The notes beneath the pieces were generated by a model. It ran no database searches and had not been told where the DNA came from. It saw only the letters and a list, made by a program, of their open reading frames with translations. A stretch of DNA of 30,128 nt, taken from NCBI GenBank assembly GCA_046732795.1, contig JBKPNV010000214.1, forward strand, positions 1 to 30,128, given 5' to 3'. The position numbers and the translations under genes are program-made. This document shows positions 21,737 through 29,906 of this stretch, one piece after another. How positions within the stretch are numbered: the first letter of the stretch is position 1; the number at the start of each line of letters is the position of its first letter. The stretch comes from Gp6-AA40 sp046732795. Lineage in GTDB: Bacteria; Acidobacteriota; Vicinamibacteria; Vicinamibacterales; UBA2999.

Positions 21737-24439
21737 GTGATCACAGAAGGAAGTAGCGAGCGAAGCTCTCAGCACACGGCCGCGTGGCATACGCTGCCGA
21801 TCTCCGTGGCGATCGAGCAGCTCGCAACAACGCTGACGGGACTCGAGCGTGTCGAGGCCGTGCGCCGGCTCCTCATCCATGGCCCGAACGAATTGCAGGC
21901 GCTGAACCGCCAGTCCGGCTGGCGGACATTGTTCGAGCAATTTCAGAATGCGCTGATCCTCATTCTCCTCAGTGCCACGATCATCTCTGGATTCCTCGGG
22001 CATACCCTCGAGGCGATCGTCATCACAGTCATCGTCCTGTTCGCCGTGTTGCTCGGATTCATCCAGGAGTATCGGGCGGGACGCGCATTGGAGGCGTTGC
22101 GGCAGATGGCGGCACCGTCCGCGCACGCCTTTCGCGATGGTGAGGAAACCATCGTCCCGGCGAGAGACCTCGTCCCCGGGGATGTCGTGCTGTTGCGCGC
22201 CGGCGACCGGGTGCCGGCCGATACCCGGATCACCGAAGCGGTCAATCTCGCCGTCGACGAGTCCGCCCTGACTGGAGAGTCCACCGCCGTTCAGAAGACG
22301 AACGCCGAGCTCGATGACGGGAGCTTGCCGCTGGGCGACCGCACAAACATGGCCTATGCGGGGACGCTCGTCGCCTCTGGGCGCGGGCAGGCCGTGATCG
22401 TCGCGACGGGGATGACGACCGAGTTCGGCCGAATCGCGCAGATGGTGGAGACCGTCGATGCCGGTCGAACTCCCCTGCAGGAAAACCTGGATCGTCTGGG
22501 AACGACGCTGGCCAAGGCCGCGCTGGCGGTTGTCGCGCTCGTCGTCATCATCGGTCTGTTCCGCGGCCTTCCGGCGCTGCAGATGTTCATGTTCGGCATC
22601 GCGCTCGCCGTCGCCGTCGTTCCCGAGGCGCTGCCCGCCGTCGTCACGATCTCGCTGGCGATTGGGGTGCGCCGGATGGTGAAGCGCAACGCGCTGGTGC
22701 GCCGCCTGCCCATCGTCGAGACCTTGGGAAGCACGTCGGTCATCTGCTCGGACAAGACCGGGACCCTGACGAAGAACGAGATGACCGTCCGGCAGGTGTT
22801 CGCCGACGACCGTGTCCTCGACGTTTCAGGTTCGGGATACGACCCGGCCGGCGCTGTGATGGAAGCGGGCCAGACAATCGAGCCGCCGCCAGCTGTTCGC
22901 GCGATGCTGAGCGCGGCGATGCTGGCATCGGACGCGCGGCTCGTCTCACACGACGGGCGCCACCAGGTGGAGGGCGATCCGACCGAAGGTGCGCTTGTCG
23001 TGGCCGCGACCAAGATTGGACTTAGACCCGCGGATCTGAACTCGCTGGAACCACGCGTCGCCGAGATTCCGTTCACCTCCGAGCGCCGGCGCATGACGAC
23101 CCTTCACTCCACGCCGGGCGGATCGATGGCGTATTCGAAGGGCGCTGCCGAAGACGTGCTGGCGAGCTGCACTGGACAGCTCAGCGCCGACCGTGAGATC
23201 CCTTTGACCGAGGAGCGCCGTGCGCGGGTGCTCGCGGTCGAACGGCGTATGGCCAGTGAAGGGCTTCGCGTGCTCGCCATCGCCAGCAAACCCGGCGCAT
23301 CGATCGAGGACGCGGAGCGCGAAATGACGCTCCTTGGGCTCGTTGGCATGATGGATCCGCCGCGGCTCGAAGCAAAAGCCGCCGTTGACGTGTGTTCGAG
23401 CGCGGGTATCCGCGCCGTGATGATCACCGGCGATCACCCGTTGACGGCAGGCGCGATCGCAAGAGAGATCGGCGTGCTGGACGATCATCGCGTCGTGACC
23501 GGACGTGACCTGGACGCGATGAGCGATGCGGAACTGCAACGCGGCGTCTCGGACATCGGCGTCTACGCACGTGTCTCACCAGCGCACAAGCTCCGGGTCG
23601 TCGATGCCTGGCAGAAGCGCGGTGATGTCGTGGCCATGACTGGCGATGGCATCAACGACGCGCCGGCGCTGAAGAAGGCCGACGTGGGCATCGCCATGGG
23701 CATCACTGGAACGGACGTCAGCAAGGAAGCAGCCGGCATGACGCTCCTCGACGACAATTTCGCCACCATTGTCGCCGCCGTCGAAGAAGGGCGCATCGTT
23801 TTCGGAAACATCAAGAAGTACCTGACCTACTTGCTGTCGTGTAACGTCGGCGAAATCGTGCTGCTGGCCGGCGGTGTGATCGCCGGCCTTCCGATGCCGC
23901 TGACCGCGGTACAGATCCTCTACGTCAACCTCGCGACCGATGGCCTGCCAGCCCTGGCGCTGGCCGTCGATCCGCCGGAACAGGACTTGATGCAACGGCG
24001 CCCGAGAGACGCGCGCGCCGGCATCTTCACGCGCCCCGTCGTCATGATGCTGCTCGCGGGCGGTCTGTGGTCCGCGATGGTGAACGCCGCCCTTTTCACA
24101 GGGCTCCTGCGCTCGGGGCGTCCGCTCACCGAAGTGATGGCGATGACGTTCGTGTCGCTGGTGCTGATTCAATTCTTCAACGCGTACAACTGCCGATCGG
24201 ATCGCCACTCGATCCGGCGAAGGCCGTTTGCGAACCGCTGGCTCAACCTGGCCATTCTCTGGGAAATGGTGCTGTTGCTGGTGATCTTGTACGTGCCATT
24301 CTTTCAGGCGGCGTTCGGCACATTCAGCCTGTCGGCGAACGATTGGGCGCTCACCACGGTTCTCGCCTTCTCGATCGTGCCTGTGTTGGAAGTGATGAAG
24401 TGGATGGCCCGGCGCGGCTGGTTCGGGGAGCTCACGTAG
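21737..24439 (+). CDS. P2-type cation-transporting ATPase (SERCA/PMR1-like, probably Ca2+)
   Basis: A 900-residue P-type ATPase in the inner membrane. It has DESALTGES in the actuator domain, the phosphorylated Asp339 in SDKTGTLTKNE, KGAAEDVL in the nucleotide domain, and TGDGINDAP (635-643). Cation ligands match SERCA: Glu297 in PEALP (TM4), Asn703 and Glu706 in NVGE (TM5), and Asn731, Thr734, Asp735 in VNLATDG (TM6), with the same 28-residue Asn-Asn spacing as SERCA. About ten membrane helices are visible. GTG at 21737 is preferred (GGAG 5 bases upstream); GTG at 21713 is the alternative. It is divergent from nhaR, which raises the alternative of sodium export. Confidence 0.9.
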   Translation: MITEGSSERSSQHTAAWHTLPISVAIEQLATTLTGLERVEAVRRLLIHGPNELQALNRQSGWRTLFEQFQNALILILLSATIISGFLGHTLEAIVITVIVLFAVLLGFIQEYRAGRALEALRQMAAPSAHAFRDGEETIVPARDLVPGDVVLLRAGDRVPADTRITEAVNLAVDESALTGESTAVQKTNAELDDGSLPLGDRTNMAYAGTLVASGRGQAVIVATGMTTEFGRIAQMVETVDAGRTPLQENLDRLGTTLAKAALAVVALVVIIGLFRGLPALQMFMFGIALAVAVVPEALPAVVTISLAIGVRRMVKRNALVRRLPIVETLGSTSVICSDKTGTLTKNEMTVRQVFADDRVLDVSGSGYDPAGAVMEAGQTIEPPPAVRAMLSAAMLASDARLVSHDGRHQVEGDPTEGALVVAATKIGLRPADLNSLEPRVAEIPFTSERRRMTTLHSTPGGSMAYSKGAAEDVLASCTGQLSADREIPLTEERRARVLAVERRMASEGLRVLAIASKPGASIEDAEREMTLLGLVGMMDPPRLEAKAAVDVCSSAGIRAVMITGDHPLTAGAIAREIGVLDDHRVVTGRDLDAMSDAELQRGVSDIGVYARVSPAHKLRVVDAWQKRGDVVAMTGDGINDAPALKKADVGIAMGITGTDVSKEAAGMTLLDDNFATIVAAVEEGRIVFGNIKKYLTYLLSCNVGEIVLLAGGVIAGLPMPLTAVQILYVNLATDGLPALALAVDPPEQDLMQRRPRDARAGIFTRPVVMMLLAGGLWSAMVNAALFTGLLRSGRPLTEVMAMTFVSLVLIQFFNAYNCRSDRHSIRRRPFANRWLNLAILWEMVLLLVILYVPFFQAAFGTFSLSANDWALTTVLAFSIVPVLEVMKWMARRGWFGELT

Positions 24440-24486
24440 CGTAGCGGCCGGGCCTTGAAGAGAGCGCGCGCCGGTGCACACACACC

Positions 24487-24567
24487 TGCGGTGCGAAGGC
24501 GCGACGGTGCGCGCTGCGCGGGTCCACTGCGAAGGCGCAAAGGTGCGAACGTCCTGGAGGACCTTGG
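24487..24567 (+). repeat. Octamer repeat array (GAAGGTGC-type) capped by a hairpin, second locus
   Basis: Units include GAAGGCGC, GACGGTGC, GCGCTGC, GCGGGTCC, GAAGGCGC, AAAGGTGC and GAACGTCC, ending in GTCC-TGGA-GGAC followed by CTTGG. The unit, the TGGA loop and the ACCTTGG end are shared with the array at 13577-13631. It fills the convergent gap between the ATPase gene and the next secreted paralogue. No terminator is visible in this gap. Confidence 0.7.
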
Positions 24568-24575
24568 CGACCGTG

Positions 24576-25616
24576 CTACTTGTTCGCCGCGTCGGCGGCA
24601 GCTGTCTCGTCGGCGCGTGCGCCACTCAGGATATTGGACAGCGAATAATTGCCCTCGTGGCAGGCATACTCGTAGAACCCGTAGTTGTCATCCCGCTTCA
24701 GCGGATACGAGATCGTCCATGCCTTGGTCCAGGTCTTGGGATCCTGCACACGCATCTCGTAGAGCATCACGTCGGCGCTCACGCGCGTGAATCTTTCGGT
24801 AATCGTGATGTCGCTGCTATGACGCGTTCCCCCGCCGTTGATGCCGATGCCGGGCGCGAAGCTGCCGATATTCTTCGTCTCGACGACGAGCGTGTCGCCG
24901 TCCCAGTAACCGCGCGAGTCACCCATCCACATCTTGATGTGCGGGCTCGGATGCGGACGCCCGTCGAGCATCACGATGCGCGCCTCATGAATCATTTCGT
25001 TGCGGATCGCCACATAGCCGGGCGCCTGCACGATTTCGTTACCGTTGTTGTAAATGACGGGAAGGATCGAGCCGGCGATTCCGCGCGTGATGCAGCGGTC
25101 ATACAGGCTGCGGTCCGTATACGAGTCTGCCGGCCCGCGGCCCTCGCGTGCCTCGCGCGCGGCGGCCTGCCGCTGCTGTGCCTGCGGCGTCAGCGGCGGC
25201 ATGCGGCCGTCCGGCGGATCCACGATCAGCGACGCTTGATACTGTGGCTTGCCTCGCTCCAGCCAGTGAGGCGGCGGCGACACCGGACCGCCAACATCTC
25301 CCCCCGGTGTCGCGGCGGCATGGTCGAGATCGAAATCGGCTTCGTCCTGTGCGGCCTGACGTGCAAACCGCTCTCGTACCTTCTTGTATTCCGCCTCGGT
25401 CAGCACATTGCGCGTCCCGAACTTGGCGTCGCGCTGCATCGGCGTGCCCACCATCTCGGTGCTGGGCCAGATCCCTTGCAGATCCGGATCGCCCCACGGC
25501 GTTCGCGGTACCGTGTAAGCAGGATCGCGCTTCACGATCGGCGCCGGGCTCTGCGCCGACAGCAGCGCGGCCGACAGGACCGCGATCGCGGCGACCACCA
25601 TCAACGTTCTCTTCAT
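24576..25616 (-). CDS. Secreted protein of unknown function, TPWGDPD-type family (copy 4)
   Basis: A 346-residue exported protein with a signal peptide (about residues 1-21, ending LLSA). Motifs: VPRTPWGDPDLQGIWPSTEM (37-55), LYDRCITRGIAGSIL (Cys175), VIYNNGNEIVQAPGYVAIRN, DGRPHPSPHIKMWMGDSRGY, WDGDTLVVETKN, ITERFTRV, DPKTWTKAW and YACHEGNYSL (Cys319, His320), then NILSGARADE. It sits downstream of the two PQQ propeller genes on the same strand, separated from them by a 108-base gap packed with palindromes. It is closest in motif detail to copy 2. Association with a quinoprotein oxidase system is a guess from position only. Confidence 0.86.
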   Translation of the reverse strand: MKRTLMVVAAIAVLSAALLSAQSPAPIVKRDPAYTVPRTPWGDPDLQGIWPSTEMVGTPMQRDAKFGTRNVLTEAEYKKVRERFARQAAQDEADFDLDHAAATPGGDVGGPVSPPPHWLERGKPQYQASLIVDPPDGRMPPLTPQAQQRQAAAREAREGRGPADSYTDRSLYDRCITRGIAGSILPVIYNNGNEIVQAPGYVAIRNEMIHEARIVMLDGRPHPSPHIKMWMGDSRGYWDGDTLVVETKNIGSFAPGIGINGGGTRHSSDITITERFTRVSADVMLYEMRVQDPKTWTKAWTISYPLKRDDNYGFYEYACHEGNYSLSNILSGARADETAAADAANK

Positions 25617-25628
25617 GTCTCATCGACG

Positions 25629-25650
25629 GCGGGGTTTCAAAACCCACCGC
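25629..25650 (+). repeat. REP-like palindrome, GGGTTT/AAACCC type
   Basis: GGGTT and AACCC pair around TCAA, with GCG/CGC closing the stem imperfectly, followed by TAC. It is the first of three palindromes in the 108-base gap between the PQQ gene and copy 4 of the secreted family. Confidence 0.6.
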
Positions 25651-25658
25651 TACTCACA

Positions 25659-25682
25659 GTCCGCCTCACGGCGGACACTACG
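25659..25682 (+). repeat. REP-like palindrome, GTCCGCC type with ACTACG tail
   Basis: GTCCGCC pairs perfectly with GGCGGAC around TCAC, followed by ACTACG. The tail is identical to that of the palindrome at 5447-5470, although most of the stem differs by compensating changes. Confidence 0.75.
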
Positions 25683-25698
25683 ACTGCTCGCATGGAGC

Positions 25699-25716
25699 GT
25701 CCGGTTTCAGCCGGAC
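25699..25716 (-). repeat. REP-like palindrome, GTCCGG type, opposite orientation
   Basis: GTCCGG pairs with CCGGAC, with a T-G wobble closing a TTCA loop. Read on the minus strand the loop is TGAA and the stem matches the copy at 5447-5464; the tail is GCTCC. It ends 9 bases before the stop codon of the PQQ gene, so it lies just downstream of that gene. Confidence 0.65.
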
Positions 25717-25724
25717 CTTCACAG

Positions 25725-27740
25725 CTATAGCGAGTACACCATCAATGTGTTGGCGGCGACAACTGCCACGTACTGTTTCCCGCTCTTGCCCTGATAGCTC
25801 ATCGGGTTCGCGTTGGCGGTCGCCTCGAGCATCGTCGTCCAGATTTCTTTGCCCGTTTTCGCGTCGAACGCCCGGAAACGGCGGTCGCTGGTCGCACCAA
25901 TAAACACGAGTCCGCCTGCGGTCGCGGTCGGTCCTGCGCTTCCGCTGCTGCCGACGAGCCGCTTGCCTTCCGGAAGCGCGTCGTTTACACCGAGGACCGA
26001 CTCCCACGCAATGGTGCCCGTGTTGACGTTCACCGCGATGAGCTTCGACCACGGTGGCCGCTGACATGGAAGCTGAGGCCCTGGACGCGGCCGGCCATCG
26101 GCATCGTAACCGTTCAGCGGAGCGCTGAACGTGAAGAACGGACCGACTCCGTTCACACTGGCGCGGTCATAGGGTTGTTTCGAACCGCGCGCGTCGAAGC
26201 TGTAGTCGATCTTCGGATCCTTCTCCTCGACCCAGCCGACGAGCGACGTGTTCTGCGCATTCACGAAGATGACGCCGGACATCGGGTCGACAGCCATGCC
26301 GCCCCAGTTGACGCCGCCGGTGCCACCCGGAAACTGGATTGTCGATTTCGGAGGATCACCCTTCTTGTGAAACATGAAAGGCGTAAATGGACCCGCGTTG
26401 TAGAAGCCGCCGGCCTTATCCCACATCGCCTGACACGCCGCGGCGTGCTCGGCTGTCGTGTCAGCGGCAGTGACCATGTCCTCTTTGTTGAAGCTGACGC
26501 GACTGAGTGGACCCGGCCGAACGGGAAACGGTTGCGTGGGCGAATACCATTCGGTCGGCACGTCGCCTTTCGGGACTGAACGTTCCTCGACAGGAATGAT
26601 TGGATTCCCGCTCACGCGATCGAGAACGAACAGATAGCTCGTCTTCCCGACGTGGACGATTGCCGGTACGCGACGACCGTTCTGCATCACGTCGAGCAGG
26701 CCGCCGGCGGTCGGCACGTCCGAGTCCCAGATGTCGTGATGGACCGTCTGGAAGTGCCAGAGATACTTGCCGGTTTGTGCGTCAACTGCCACGACGGAAT
26801 TGGCAAAGTCATTTCGGCCCGGTCGATCGCCACCATAGTAATTGGCCGCCGGTCCTGAAATCGGCAGGTACACGATCCCGCGCTCGACATCGACCGGCGC
26901 CGCAAAGCCCCACATGTTCGTGCCAGAGCGCTCCTTCCAGCCGTCGCCCCATGTGTCGTTGAACTTCGCACCCGGTTGCGGAACGGTCTGGAACTCCCAC
27001 AGTTTCCTGCCAGTCTTCGCATCGAATGCTCGCGGATTGCCCGGAGGTCCCTGCGGCACTTCATTGACATTGGCGCCGACGATGACGACGTCGCGGTACA
27101 CAGTGGGTGTGCCGTTGTACGGGACGCCGATGTCGACGACGCCGTCGGTCCCGAATCCTGCTGATGCTTTTCCCGTCGCGGCATCGACGGCAAAGAGCCT
27201 CGTGCCGCTGAGGAACATCACGCGCGCCGCGGTGCCAGCCTCACCCGGCCAGTACCCGACACCACGTTGTGAAGCTGCGGGTACGGGAGGTCCACCACCG
27301 CGGCGACCACCTCCGGCTGGCGTCAGTCCAGGCGGCGGCGCGGCAGCGGCCGGGGCTTGTGCGTCGCTGACCGGTGGCGGAGCCGCAGCCGGTGCGGCAG
27401 GAACAGTGTAGGCCCAGACTTCGTTCCCAGTGTCGGCATCGAGCGCAACCACGCGAGGACCACTCGACGCAAACACCACACCATCAACCACCAACGGTAC
27501 CGAGGTCGCGCCCCCGCCGAGCCGGTATGTCCACGCCTGCTTCAGCGATCCGACGTTGCTGGTGTTGATCTGTGTCAGCGGAGAGAAACGCGTCGCCGCG
27601 AGATCGCGATTCAGATTGGGCCAATCGCCGGGAGCGATCTGATCGCGCGCGGAGCTGGGCGCCGATCCCTGCGCCCACAGGCCAATCACCGCGGCGATCA
27701 CCACGGCGGCGGTCAGGACGGAAATTGGTCTCGAGGTCAT
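25725..27740 (-). CDS. Secreted PQQ-binding propeller protein (quinoprotein dehydrogenase-like), second of pair
   Basis: A 671-residue exported protein with a signal peptide (about residues 1-24) and an eight-bladed PQQ propeller pattern (repeated ALDADTGNEVWAY, AFDAKTGRKLWEF, AVDAQTGKYLWHF). TVHHDIWDSDVP (332-343) and VGKTSYLFVLDR (364-375) correspond to the catalytic Asp and PQQ-contact Lys region of membrane glucose dehydrogenase; Asp339 and Lys366 are 27 residues apart, as I recall for Asp466/Lys493 of E. coli Gcd. It lacks the Gcd membrane helices and any CxxCH haem motif. Residues 114-159 are an Ala/Pro/Gly-rich insertion. The ATG overlaps the previous stop by four bases. The sugar or alcohol substrate is unknown. 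Confidence 0.87.
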   Translation of the reverse strand: MTSRPISVLTAAVVIAAVIGLWAQGSAPSSARDQIAPGDWPNLNRDLAATRFSPLTQINTSNVGSLKQAWTYRLGGGATSVPLVVDGVVFASSGPRVVALDADTGNEVWAYTVPAAPAAAPPPVSDAQAPAAAAPPPGLTPAGGGRRGGGPPVPAASQRGVGYWPGEAGTAARVMFLSGTRLFAVDAATGKASAGFGTDGVVDIGVPYNGTPTVYRDVVIVGANVNEVPQGPPGNPRAFDAKTGRKLWEFQTVPQPGAKFNDTWGDGWKERSGTNMWGFAAPVDVERGIVYLPISGPAANYYGGDRPGRNDFANSVVAVDAQTGKYLWHFQTVHHDIWDSDVPTAGGLLDVMQNGRRVPAIVHVGKTSYLFVLDRVSGNPIIPVEERSVPKGDVPTEWYSPTQPFPVRPGPLSRVSFNKEDMVTAADTTAEHAAACQAMWDKAGGFYNAGPFTPFMFHKKGDPPKSTIQFPGGTGGVNWGGMAVDPMSGVIFVNAQNTSLVGWVEEKDPKIDYSFDARGSKQPYDRASVNGVGPFFTFSAPLNGYDADGRPRPGPQLPCQRPPWSKLIAVNVNTGTIAWESVLGVNDALPEGKRLVGSSGSAGPTATAGGLVFIGATSDRRFRAFDAKTGKEIWTTMLEATANANPMSYQGKSGKQYVAVVAANTLMVYSL

Positions 27741-29806
27741 CGAGGCAACGCGTAAGCGATGTAAGCCCCAGGCGCTGGAGGCGGTCCACCGGCTCGCCCG
27801 CCACGTCCGCGTCCACCGCCCTGGGCCTCAGGACCGCCGCCCGCGGCGGCACCATCTCCACGCCCGCGAGGTGCCGGACCACCGAAACGCGCCGGGAACA
27901 ACCCCGCACCTGCAGCAACCGGAAAGACGATGAATTGACGGCCTCCCACTTCGTACGTCGCCGGAACGCCTTCCGAGCCCGTCGGCAGATCCTTCGTCCA
28001 TACCACCTTGCCCGAGTCGCGATCGTAGGCGCGCACCGTGCGATCCGACGCGGTAGCAACGAACACAAGCCCACCAGCAGTGACGAGTGGACCGCCACGA
28101 GGCATGTGAGCCCCGGAGTCGGCCTTGATGCCGAGCTCGGGCGGCGCGGCGACTCCGCCATCGGGGACTCGCCACTTGATCTCACCGGTGTTGAGATCGT
28201 AGGCCGTGAGCTCGGACCACGGAGGGCTAATGGCGGTCATCCCGTTAGACGGGCTCAATATGAAGTCGTAGGGCGACGTGTAACGCACCGGCCCCTTCGA
28301 TGCAGCCTCCTTCGCAGCCGCCATCAACTGCGCCTTCTGCTCTGCGGTCACGATCGGACTGGCCGATCCGCCGCCAAGCGCACCCCCGGCAGTCGGCTCT
28401 TCGTTGCTCAGGACCAGGCGCATCAATGTCGGCATGTTCTTGGCGACGACGTAGAACTCACCGCGAGCAGGATCGACCGCGGAGCTGCCCCAGTTGGCGC
28501 CGCCGTTGTGACCGGGCAGCTCGATCGAGCCTTCGAGGCTCGGCGGCGTGAAGAGCCCCTCGTTCCTCACCGATTTCAGCCGCTGACGCAGCATCTCCTG
28601 CTCTGCCTCGGGCAGATACGGATTGATGTCTTTCTCGGTGAACGACTGCCTGGCGAACGGCGCGGGTTTGGTCGGGAACGGTTGTGTCGCCGAGCTCTTC
28701 TCGCCCGGGACATCCGACTGCGGGACCTTGCGCTCTTCAATCGGGAAGATCGGCTGGCCCGTCTTGCGATCGAACACGAAGATGAAGCCGAACTTGGTTG
28801 CCTGCGCGACCACGTCGACGTTGCGGCCGTTCTGACGCAGCGTCAGCAGCTTCGGTGCCTGTGGAAGGTCGTAGTCCCACAGATCGTGGTGCACGAGCTG
28901 CTGATGCCAGAGCCGCTTGCCCGTTCGCGCGTCGAGCGCGACGAGGCTGTTGGCGAACAGGTTGTTGCCCGGCCGGTCGCCACCGTAGAAATCGAAGCGC
29001 GCAGTACCAAAAGGAATGAACGCGATTCCGTTCTGTGCATCGACGGTCAATTCACTCCAGTTGTGAACGCCGCCGGCTTTCTTGTAGGCCCCTTCCGGCC
29101 AAGTGTCGTAACCGAATTCACCCGGGTGCGGGATGCTGTGGAAGACCCACACGATCTTGCCTGTCCGTACGTCGTATGCCTGGACATCGGCGGGCGTCGA
29201 GTCGTAGCCGGCACCCTGCGCCGGCAACGAGATGATGACGAGGTTCTCGAAAATACGCCCTGGGTTGCTCGTCTGCAGTGGATTCCGCGCCTCACGCCAC
29301 AATGCCACGCGCAGGTCCACGCGACCGTTGTTTCCAAACGACGTAATCGTCTCGCCAGTCTTCGCGTTGATCGCCGTGAGGTTGCCTGCGTTGAGGTACA
29401 AGAGTCGGCGATCCGAACCATCGGGGCTCTCCCAATAGTTAATCCCTCTGGCGCCGATTGCCCCCTGGTTCTCATGACGCCAGAGCTCTTTGCCGGTCGC
29501 CGCCTCGAGCGCGACGATGGCGTTTCCCGTGCCCTGGACGTACATCACATCGTCGACGACGATAGGGTTGAACGTCACGGTGCCCGAAATCGGGTAGGTC
29601 CAGGCGACCTCGAGCTTTGAGACGTTCGACTTGTTGATCTGATCGAGCGCCGAATATTGTGACGAGTGAGAGCCGCCCTGGTAGGCTGTCCACGTTGTGT
29701 ACGGCTTCGAAGCAGTTCGAGCGGGGCCGCTCGAACCTGACTGTGCCGCCAGAGTCGCAACCACGAGCAACGCGACGATCGTCAGCGATCCACCGAATCT
29801 GCGCAT
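27737..29806 (-). CDS. Secreted PQQ-binding propeller protein (quinoprotein dehydrogenase-like), first of pair
   Basis: A 689-residue exported protein with a signal peptide (about residues 1-21). Propeller repeats include ALEAATGKELWRH, AYDVRTGKIVWVF, ALDARTGKRLWHQ and AYDLNTGEIKW. LVHHDLWDYDLP (304-315) and TKFGFIFVFDRKTG (337-350) mark the PQQ site; Asp311 and Lys338 are 27 residues apart. It has no cysteine and no haem domain, so it needs a separate electron acceptor. A Gly/Arg/Ala/Pro-rich stretch (about 640-679) precedes the last strand AYIAYALPR. GAGGA lies 8 bases before the ATG at 29806. It is translationally coupled to the following PQQ gene. The pairing suggests a heterodimer or sequential oxidation. 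Confidence 0.88.
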   Translation of the reverse strand: MRRFGGSLTIVALLVVATLAAQSGSSGPARTASKPYTTWTAYQGGSHSSQYSALDQINKSNVSKLEVAWTYPISGTVTFNPIVVDDVMYVQGTGNAIVALEAATGKELWRHENQGAIGARGINYWESPDGSDRRLLYLNAGNLTAINAKTGETITSFGNNGRVDLRVALWREARNPLQTSNPGRIFENLVIISLPAQGAGYDSTPADVQAYDVRTGKIVWVFHSIPHPGEFGYDTWPEGAYKKAGGVHNWSELTVDAQNGIAFIPFGTARFDFYGGDRPGNNLFANSLVALDARTGKRLWHQQLVHHDLWDYDLPQAPKLLTLRQNGRNVDVVAQATKFGFIFVFDRKTGQPIFPIEERKVPQSDVPGEKSSATQPFPTKPAPFARQSFTEKDINPYLPEAEQEMLRQRLKSVRNEGLFTPPSLEGSIELPGHNGGANWGSSAVDPARGEFYVVAKNMPTLMRLVLSNEEPTAGGALGGGSASPIVTAEQKAQLMAAAKEAASKGPVRYTSPYDFILSPSNGMTAISPPWSELTAYDLNTGEIKWRVPDGGVAAPPELGIKADSGAHMPRGGPLVTAGGLVFVATASDRTVRAYDRDSGKVVWTKDLPTGSEGVPATYEVGGRQFIVFPVAAGAGLFPARFGGPAPRGRGDGAAAGGGPEAQGGGRGRGGRAGGPPPAPGAYIAYALPR

Positions 29807-29906
29807 GAATGAGTCCTCTGGCCACCCTTTCGGCAGCTACAATGAACCGGCCAAACGAACACGGCCAGCACGTGATCTTATCGTAGACCGTCGGCGTCGT
29901 TGACGG

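Noticed and set aside
24474..25730. Open frame of 418 codons on the plus strand opposite secreted family copy 4
   Set aside because: Runs through the octamer array and the palindrome cluster and encodes no known motif; the minus-strand gene is clearly conserved with its paralogues.
27572..29620. Open frame of 682 codons on the plus strand opposite the first PQQ gene
   Set aside because: The minus-strand frame has a signal peptide, ribosome site and PQQ motifs; the plus frame has none.
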